Assembly: GCA_002393835.1 (NCBI GenBank)
Contig: DGTW01000008.1
Location: forward strand, 1-26,709
Direction of reading: 5' to 3'
Source: Treponema sp. UBA4326
GTDB taxonomy: Bacteria > Spirochaetota > Spirochaetia > Treponematales > Treponemataceae
DNA: 26,709 nt
Made by a program: the position numbers and the translations under genes. Numbering within the stretch: the stretch's first letter is position 1; every line of letters starts with the position of its first letter. Below are positions 23,058-26,709 of this stretch, one piece after another. The notes beneath the pieces are model-generated. The model searched no databases, was not told the origin of the DNA, and saw only the letters and a program-made list of their open reading frames with translations.

Positions 23058-23073
23058 AGTTTCACATTAAACG
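23058..23073. promoter_or_regulatory. degenerate parS-like site
   Basis: AGTTTCACATTAAACG; outer bases and one core position changed. Could be a weak or decayed site. Confidence 0.4.
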
Positions 23074-23315
23074 AAAACCTTTCAAATCAAGCTTCCCCCT
23101 ACCCGATAAATTAATTTTACAGCTAAACTTTTAATGCAAAACTTTGGCTTTTGATATTCATAATTAACCATGCACTGAACGAATATTACATACTATCTAT
23201 GAATTCGGTTTAACTGACAATTTCCCAGACGCAGAATTTTACGTCCTGATCAAATAGTATCTTCATTTATAATGTTTTTTGGAAGACATATTTTCACTAT
23301 TTTGAATTTTCTAGT

Positions 23316-23331
23316 TGTTTCACATGAAACT
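23316..23331. promoter_or_regulatory. parS-like site 4
   Basis: TGTTTCACATGAAACT; the last base differs from site 2. Confidence 0.72.
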
Positions 23332-23433
23332 ATATTTTCAAAAGATAAAACTATGTGCAAAAAAAAAGATGGCGAAGTTAAAGATAAAAAGTTTCGCAAA
23401 ATACACAATTATCTAAAATTTCCAGTACTTACC

Positions 23434-23449
23434 TGTTTCACATGAAACA
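23434..23449. promoter_or_regulatory. parS-like site 5
   Basis: TGTTTCACATGAAACA, identical to site 2. Confidence 0.75.
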
Positions 23450-23571
23450 AATGATTATGACAAATCAGGGTATAATATTGAACTTCGTTCAAGAGTATTA
23501 TTTTAGCGAATAGAATTCTAACAGACTCTAATACAAAGCTTTCATCAAACATTTTATTTAAAACTCAGAAT

Positions 23572-23642
23572 TTTTCCACATTTTGTTAGAAACTTGTTGA
23601 AAATTTACAGTTATCAACAAGTTTTAAACATTTTGTGGAAAA
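23572..23642. other. symmetric cluster of four DnaA-box-like nonamers
   Basis: TTTTCCACA (23572-23580) and its exact reverse complement TGTGGAAAA (23634-23642) flank TGTTGAAAA (23595-23603) and TTATCAACA (23611-23619), the inner pair extended by AACT/AGTT. All four are symmetric about base 23607. The outer boxes match TTWTNCACA; the inner ones are one base off the DnaA consensus. A parS-like palindrome starts six bases further on. Candidate initiator-binding site. Confidence 0.6.
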
Positions 23643-23647
23643 GTCAA

Positions 23648-23663
23648 TGTTTCACATGAAACA
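23648..23663. promoter_or_regulatory. parS-like site 6
   Basis: TGTTTCACATGAAACA, six bases from the symmetric DnaA-box-like cluster. Confidence 0.75.
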
Positions 23664-23706
23664 TAGAATTAAAATTATATATTAAAGAATTTATAAATCT
23701 TATTCC

Positions 23707-23722
23707 ATTTTTACATAAAACA
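23707..23722. promoter_or_regulatory. highly degenerate parS-like site
   Basis: ATTTTTACATAAAACA; four changes from site 2, retained mainly because of its position in the array. Confidence 0.25.
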
Positions 23723-23759
23723 TAATCTTCTATTACAATTTCTGGATTCCAATAACGAG

Positions 23760-23775
23760 TGTTTTACATGAAACT
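23760..23775. promoter_or_regulatory. parS-like site 7
   Basis: TGTTTTACATGAAACT; one core and one outer base changed. Confidence 0.6.
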
Positions 23776-23904
23776 GTTCAAAACTAAAGAAGCTTATCTA
23801 AAGTGATTATTGCTATTTTGAGTAAAATCATTTTTATTCTGCCAGAAAATACATGTAATAAAAACAAAGAAAATAAACACAGAAGAATGTATGATAGGTA
23901 GAAC

Positions 23905-24011
23905 AAAAAAACCGGAGAAGCACTTCTGCTCCTCCGGCCGCCTGATGGTTATTAATCAGCCACTATGGATATGAACGAAAAGGAGAATGGCTGATTTCAC
24001 TACCTATCCCC
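23905..24011 (-). ncRNA. candidate small RNA with anti-Shine-Dalgarno loop
   Basis: On the minus strand a promoter (24046-24018) predicts a start near 24011 (GGGGAUAGG). The RNA folds into a perfect 9-bp stem, AATCAGCCA (23996-23988) with TGGCTGATT (23962-23954), whose 25-base loop exposes UUCUCCUUUUCG. A short linker and the intrinsic terminator follow: CCGGAG with CTCCGG (23937-23912), inner AGCA/TGCT pairing, then seven U. Length ~107 bases. The loop is complementary to AAAAGGAG, the form of many ribosome binding sites in this window, so pairing with mRNAs is conceivable. It does not carry the SRP RNA tip or tmRNA features. Not assigned to any family. Confidence 0.6.
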
Positions 24012-24017
24012 ATATTT

Positions 24018-24046
24018 ATTGTATACGACATACGAACTTTTGTCAG
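24018..24046 (-). promoter_or_regulatory. promoter of candidate minus-strand small RNA
   Basis: CTGACA (24046-24041), exactly 17 bases, then TACAAT (24023-24018) on the minus strand. Confidence 0.6.
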
Positions 24047-24093
24047 CAGTAATTTAAAATATTTTTTAAAGAATTTAACGAAAATTTTCAAAT

Positions 24094-24109
24094 TGTTTCA
24101 CATGAAACG
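24094..24109. promoter_or_regulatory. parS-like site 8
   Basis: TGTTTCACATGAAACG; the last site of the array, ~50 bases upstream of the small RNA promoter and ~200 bases before the DUF2442 gene. Confidence 0.7.
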
Positions 24110-24307
24110 CTGTTTACATATTTTTTAAAAAGCCATCTCTAAATCCAGCACTTATTTTATATCATAAAATGAAAACTTATTACCTATCGTTCGTGTACTT
24201 TTTTCAAGAAGTTTCAACTCAAAAAACAAAATAAACTGTATATATTTTTTTTGATTGTCGGGAGTTTTTTTTATACTAATATAAAAAAAAATTGGAAGAC
24301 CTTGAAG

Positions 24308-24646
24308 ATGTCAAAATCTGTTGAATTTTATCTTTCTAAAGGCTTTGACCCTAAAATGGCAAGCTACTTTGCATTAGGGCGAAAGAAACTTTTGTCTGCT
24401 ATGCCAAACAAGAATTTTACATTAACAATCACTTTTGAAAACGATGAAAAACGAATTTTCGATGTAAAACCATATATAAAAGAAAATACGATATTTGAAC
24501 AACTTGCTGATTTTGATAATTTCAAACGCGTTTACATTGATGATTCAAATAATGTTTGTTGGGATAAAAATCCTGAAATAGACAGTGAAATAGAATGGAA
24601 TAATAAAATCGATTTATCAAGTGCAGCTATTGCTGTTTCACTCTAA
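24308..24646 (+). CDS. DUF2442 family protein
   Basis: 112 residues from the ATG at 24308; an in-frame extension to 24251 covers the promoter region and is not used. The N-terminal VEFYLSKGFDPKMASYFALG is followed by the DUF2442 domain: FTLTITFENDEKRIFDVKPY, then a FEQLADFDNFKRVYIDD strand-helix unit, NNVCWD and the end EWNNKIDLSS. DUF2442 proteins are small, often encoded next to DUF4160 genes or in toxin-antitoxin-like pairs, and have no proven function. Here it stands between the parS-rich region and an oppositely oriented XRE gene. A promoter with TTGATT at 24251 and TACTAA at 24274 (17-base spacing) is plausible. Confidence 0.85.
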   Translation: MSKSVEFYLSKGFDPKMASYFALGRKKLLSAMPNKNFTLTITFENDEKRIFDVKPYIKENTIFEQLADFDNFKRVYIDDSNNVCWDKNPEIDSEIEWNNKIDLSSAAIAVSL

Positions 24647-24660
24647 GCATAAGTAAAATA

Positions 24661-24990
24661 TTACATCGAATACTTTTTCATCAAAACCTTGATTTTGGTT
24701 TCTACTGTCTGCGTGATGAACTGCCCCAATTCTGACAAATCTTCATGAAGTGTCACATCAGAATTTTTGTTTTCTTCCGGAAGCAAAAGCTGATACGGCT
24801 TGATACGCAATGCATTTGAAATTTTCGCCATAGTTTCCAGTGTACCCCATTTTTTACCACTTTCCAAATCACAGAGAAAACTCACAGATATATCCGCTGC
24901 TTCAGCAAGTTCCTGTTGGGTCATAGAATTCAACATACGATATTTTCTGATGTTCTCGGTAAAAATTCTTTTGATTTCAATGGGTTCCAT
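24661..24990 (-). CDS. XRE-family helix-turn-helix regulator
   Basis: 109 residues. The HTH covers residues ~10-65: NIRKYRMLNSMTQQELAEAA, ISVSFLCDLESGKKWGTLE, then MAKISNALRIKPYQLLLPEE as the closing helices. An acidic linker and a helical tail (QFITQTVETKIKVLMKKY) may serve for dimerisation. It is divergent from the 160-residue gene at 25105, and the shared control region carries repeated AATTGAGAA half-sites around a consensus promoter, so it probably represses that gene and perhaps itself. No clear ribosome binding site is visible before the ATG at 24990. It belongs to a different branch from the XRE gene at 1450 (no LDLFDK ending). Confidence 0.88.
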   Translation of the reverse strand: MEPIEIKRIFTENIRKYRMLNSMTQQELAEAADISVSFLCDLESGKKWGTLETMAKISNALRIKPYQLLLPEENKNSDVTLHEDLSELGQFITQTVETKIKVLMKKYSM

Positions 24991-25003
24991 GTAAAAAAGA
25001 ATA

Positions 25004-25085
25004 TTCGCTAATTGAGAAACTTGACATCATCAATTTGTGGAATTAAAATTATCAAATTGAGAACTTATATTTCTCTAATTGAAAA
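25004..25085. promoter_or_regulatory. divergent control region with promoter and XRE operator-like repeats
   Basis: TTGACA (25021-25026), a 17-base spacer and TAAAAT (25044-25049) form a near-consensus plus-strand promoter. Around it lie imperfect palindromes TTCGCTAATTGAGAA (25004-25018) and TTCTCTAATTGAAAA (25071-25085), and a half-copy AAATTGAGAA (25054-25063). They share the AATTGAGAA core and flank the polymerase site on both sides, a typical repressor arrangement; the adjacent XRE protein is the likely ligand. Confidence 0.6.
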
Positions 25086-25104
25086 ATTTAAGGGAAAATC
25101 GCAG

Positions 25105-25587
25105 ATGAATAAAACGGCATACTTTGATAGTAAAAACTTTATTGAACAACTTTTGACCGCAATAAATTTGTACAGAAATGCAACCTCTGTTTCTTTGACA
25201 GAGCCAGAGGAATTTGGGGATAATGAGTATAGTTTTGGCGTTCAAACTGCAATAAATGATATTCCATTTTATTTTGGAAAATTCAAAAAAGGACGTAAAG
25301 GTTTTGAACCAGTTGAAGATATGCCTAGCGTAGACATATGGTTTGACTGTGAAAATTTTAAACACAATGAAGTACAATTAGACTTTTGTCGCAAACTAGA
25401 AATCATCGCTGCTGATTGGAAATTTCATAATGGGACCTACATTTCTAATGTTTCGAAGGAAGGCGGGGTTATTTGGTTTTTGCTCGCAGACAAACATTTT
25501 AAAGAACTTACTGATGAATCCCTAAGCGATGAAATTAAACAGCATGTCCTCACGCAATTTTTTGCAGAAGTAATGGAATTGCTATAA
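25105..25587 (+). CDS. hypothetical protein under XRE control, 160 aa
   Basis: From the ATG at 25105 (AAGGG upstream), a soluble acidic protein without signal peptide or membrane helix. Visible are an N-terminal helix (KNFIEQLLTAINLYRNATS), strands with DNEYSFGVQTAINDIPFYFG, a VDIWFDCENFKHNE segment, and EGGVIWFLLADKHFKELTDE before a helical end. I do not recognise the family. Its own near-consensus promoter surrounded by operator-like repeats, and the divergent regulator, suggest tightly repressed expression, as for phage-defence or toxin-immunity accessory genes, but nothing in the protein proves such a role. The next small frame begins 80 bases downstream after a hairpin. Confidence 0.75.
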   Translation: MNKTAYFDSKNFIEQLLTAINLYRNATSVSLTEPEEFGDNEYSFGVQTAINDIPFYFGKFKKGRKGFEPVEDMPSVDIWFDCENFKHNEVQLDFCRKLEIIAADWKFHNGTYISNVSKEGGVIWFLLADKHFKELTDESLSDEIKQHVLTQFFAEVMELL

Positions 25588-25604
25588 CTCACAATAAACT
25601 AGCA

Positions 25605-25643
25605 TTTTTAGGAATCGCTTGCCCTGTTGGCATTCCTTAAAAA
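25605..25643. other. hairpin between accessory genes
   Basis: AGGAAT (25610-25615) pairs with ATTCCT (25632-25637), extended by TTTTT and AAAAA with a bulge. There is no T-tract on the plus strand; the extended T5/A5 stem could still act as a weak terminator after the 160-residue gene. Confidence 0.4.
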
Positions 25644-25667
25644 TAAATCTTTTAAAAGGAGCGGTAT

Positions 25668-25796
25668 ATAGCAGATGAAAAAGGCAAACAATTATTATCA
25701 ATAATCAGCAGGTATGGGAGTAATTCCCCCAACGGTAATCACCATGCGGAAATTTCGATTGGTGAGTTTAAAAATTATATGAGGAGAATCGTATGA
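25668..25796 (+). pseudogene. small gene whose start codon reads ATA, 42 aa
   Basis: AAAAGGAG (25655-25661) is followed after six bases by ATA where an ATG would be expected. The frame then runs 42 codons (ADEKGKQLLSIISRYGSNSP and on to HAEISIGEFKNYMRRIV) to a TGA that overlaps the next ATG in an ATGA junction. The coupling and ribosome binding site say that this was, or is, a gene; the start would need ATA initiation or has been lost by one base change. No family recognised. Alternatively it is the C-terminal remnant of a longer gene. Confidence 0.4.
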
Positions 25797-26137
25797 AAAA
25801 GAAAGTAATTAGTTTTTTTGTTTTGGTTGCTTGTTGCACACTCTGCTTTGCACAAGCAAGAAAATATCGCTATATGAATGTGAATAATAGCGGCGTTGTG
25901 ATAATGGATTTTGCAAAAGAAATCCCAAAAGAAAATTTAAGTGATACTCTACTAGCCCTAAACACAAAAGAAGAACGGTTTATCGCAGAATCGGGTGTTA
26001 GGAGGCTTGAGCCACATTTCTATAGTGGACGAGCACAATTTATGTACGCTGATGCAACAAAAGATCCTAACAATCCAGACATGAAATTTATCGATTCATG
26101 GTCTGATGTTCTTGCATATGTGCGGGGAACGAAATAA
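25793..26137 (+). CDS. small secreted hypothetical protein, 114 aa
   Basis: ATG at 25793 with GAGGAG upstream (ATGAGGAGAATCGT). Residues 1-20 form a clear signal peptide: a KKK start, a hydrophobic core (VISFFVLVACCTLC) and a probable cleavage CFA|QA. The double cysteine in the core could be mistaken for a lipobox, but the alanine-x-alanine-like cleavage fits better. The mature ~94 residues contain NNSGVVIMDFAKEIPKENLS, a charged TKEERF segment and an ending rich in D and W (FIDSWSDVLAYVRGTK). Not recognised; a periplasmic or secreted role is all that can be said. It is translationally coupled to the preceding small frame and followed by a hairpin terminator. Confidence 0.7.
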   Translation: MKKKVISFFVLVACCTLCFAQARKYRYMNVNNSGVVIMDFAKEIPKENLSDTLLALNTKEERFIAESGVRRLEPHFYSGRAQFMYADATKDPNNPDMKFIDSWSDVLAYVRGTK

Positions 26138-26174
26138 CTGACCGCGAACAGCCCTGTTATGAACATCAATGTTA

Positions 26175-26207
26175 AAACTCCGTGCATCTTTCTGATACAC
26201 GGAGTTT
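26175..26207 (+). terminator. hairpin terminator after secreted-protein gene
   Basis: AAACTCCGTG (26175-26184) pairs perfectly with CACGGAGTTT (26198-26207). The T-tract is short (TTT then C), but the A-tract/T-tract stem base is typical. Confidence 0.7.
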
Positions 26208-26215
26208 CTGCACTA

Positions 26216-26310
26216 GGGATTGTAGGGGCGGCGTTAGCCGTTGCCGCAGGCAATGAAGCCGAAAGGCGGAACCCCGAAAAGCCCGCCCCACACTTGTGTG
26301 GGGAGTGCCC
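26216..26310 (+). repeat. modular palindromic repeat, copy before gyrA 3' end
   Basis: GGGATTGTAG (26216-26225), GGCGGCGTTAGCCG, hairpin TTGCCGCAGGCAA, a GCCGAAAGGC hairpin, GGAACCCCGAAAAGCCCG, and a closing CCCCACAC-TT-GTGTGGGG hairpin. Same order of blocks as the copies at 17647 and 18991, with different hairpin sequences. It lies between convergent genes. Confidence 0.7.
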
Positions 26311-26319
26311 AAATTTTCT

Positions 26320-26709
26320 CTATTCTTTATCTTGTGCTACACTGTCGAAACCTACTACATAGTCCGGGGAATCGATGTTGATTACTCTTGTTCCAGAAGC
26401 TCCTCGTCCCTGCTTTGAAACATCGCCGGCTTTGATACGAAGGGTTTTACCCTGACCTGTCATACAGATAACTTCAGCATCTTCAGAGACTGCGATAGCT
26501 CCGATAATCTCGCCTTTATTGTCCGTGTTGCCAAAAATCTTTTGACCACCGGTTCCTCGTCCGTGCTGACCGAATTCCTCAAAGTCAACTCGCTTTCCAA
26601 TGCCCTTTTCTGTGATAACGAGAGCGTCTTTTCCTTCTTCGACACAAATTGCGGCTGCAAGCTCGTCTCCCTGTGAAAGACGGATACCTGTAACGCCGGC
26701 ACTTGCACG
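26320..26709 (-). CDS. gyrA: DNA gyrase subunit A, C-terminal part (5' end outside window)
   Basis: The minus strand is open from the window edge to TAG at 26320-26322, giving the last 129 residues. The sequence repeats the GyrA beta-pinwheel pattern: VITEKGIGKRVDFEEFG then GRGTGGQKI, and VICMTGQGKTLRIKAGDVS then QGRGASGTRVI, each blade carrying the GKxxR/V and GRG(A/T)(S/G)G signature. The pinwheel wraps DNA and gives gyrase its ability to introduce negative supercoils. ParC has a related but shorter and more degenerate domain, so gyrA is preferred, though the catalytic part is not visible. In T. pallidum gyrA is close to dnaA, which matters for the origin-like region 2 kb away. Confidence 0.85.
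   Translation of the reverse strand, partial: RASAGVTGIRLSQGDELAAAICVEEGKDALVITEKGIGKRVDFEEFGQHGRGTGGQKIFGNTDNKGEIIGAIAVSEDAEVICMTGQGKTLRIKAGDVSKQGRGASGTRVINIDSPDYVVGFDSVAQDKE

Larger units (their letters stand above)
22406..24250. other. noncoding parS-rich region, candidate centromere/origin
   Basis: About 1.85 kb of AT-rich DNA between argA and the DUF2442 gene with no convincing gene. It holds about ten 16-bp palindromes related to parS (listed separately), a symmetric cluster of four DnaA-box-like nonamers, a candidate minus-strand small RNA, and a partial copy of the short palindrome at 22563. One 70-codon open frame (22922-23134) spans two of the parS-like sites and is not considered real. 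gyrA lies 2 kb to the right. The density of palindromes confined to this interval suggests a chromosome-partition locus; function as replication origin is an inference. Confidence 0.65.

Noticed and set aside
22922..23134. 70-codon open frame within the parS-rich region
   Set aside because: It spans two parS-like palindromes, has no ribosome binding site, and its composition (F, K, S, I rich) is what AT-rich noncoding DNA gives by chance.
23905..24011. SRP (4.5S) RNA or tmRNA as identity of the minus-strand RNA
   Set aside because: The conserved SRP tip (GGTCAGG...GGAAGCAGC arrangement) and tmRNA acceptor features are absent; only the size is similar.
22406..24250. Reading the palindrome array as a CRISPR or as integron-like recombination sites
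   Set aside because: Spacing is irregular (about 70 to 330 bases), the repeated unit is only 16 bp and self-palindromic, and there are no cas or integrase genes.
26159..26362. Plus-strand frame across the repeat before gyrA
   Set aside because: The frame is the chance translation of the palindromic repeat (GIVGAALAVAAG); a similar translation appears at the repeat copy after 17647, which shows that it is repeat DNA and not a gene.

Overview
The window looks like a chromosomal segment of a commensal or rumen-type Treponema (Spirochaetota). This is inferred from the protein repertoire: a dCache chemoreceptor, an HD-GYP protein, bacteriohemerythrin, a P13-like membrane protein remnant, a very long fused acyl-CoA dehydratase activase, a FliL-like domain, and a GyrA C-terminus at the right edge. 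Moderate-to-low GC, AT-rich intergenic DNA and abundant palindromic repeats fit too. No rRNA, tRNA, CRISPR array or complete insertion sequence was seen.

Layout. 1-1400: minus-strand accessory block with a truncated lipoprotein, several very small genes and two small ORFs broken by in-frame stops. 1450-2783: XRE regulator, a degraded repeat, a flavodoxin-fold reductase. 2866-3882: HD-GYP phosphodiesterase on the minus strand. 4120-6602: metal-resistance operon, with promoter, SmtB/CzrA-type operator, ArsR-family sensor and Zn/Cd P-type ATPase. 6666-11189: activase, ending in a double terminator. 11257-13911: bacteriohemerythrin divergent from a chemoreceptor. 13931-16031: a co-directional run of hotdog thioesterase, YitT-family membrane protein and queH. 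16086-17638: MazF-like protein, a candidate structured small RNA, and a zinc-ribbon/membrane/FliL-like fusion. 17878-18822: argC. 19044-19968: minus-strand DUF3990 (ADP-ribosyltransferase-fold) gene with a partner, toxin-antitoxin-like. 20120-20751: two truncated genes joined tail to tail. 20928-22319: argA. 22406-24250: long region without convincing coding. 24308-26137: small accessory genes. 26320-26709: 3' end of gyrA.

The most striking region is 22.4-24.2 kb. It carries about ten copies of a 16-bp palindrome of the form TGTTTCACATGAAACA, one base away at the centre from the ParB-binding parS consensus TGTTNCACGTGAAACA. It also has a perfectly symmetric set of four DnaA-box-like nonamers (23572-23642). 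A promoter-structure-terminator unit on the minus strand there looks like a ~107-nt small RNA with an anti-Shine-Dalgarno loop. With gyrA nearby (gyrA is close to dnaA in T. pallidum), this suggests a centromere and possibly the replication origin; parB and dnaA themselves are not in the window.

Two short-repeat families run through the window. A 14-bp palindrome AACTNNCGNTAGTT (18-bp long form) lies in terminators and also inside genes, including a ~37-residue insertion in QueH. A larger modular repeat begins GGGATTGTAG and carries interchangeable hairpins. Arginine biosynthesis is represented by argC and argA, separated by accessory genes. Several small genes are visibly decaying, so the window mixes stable core genes with turnover of small modules.
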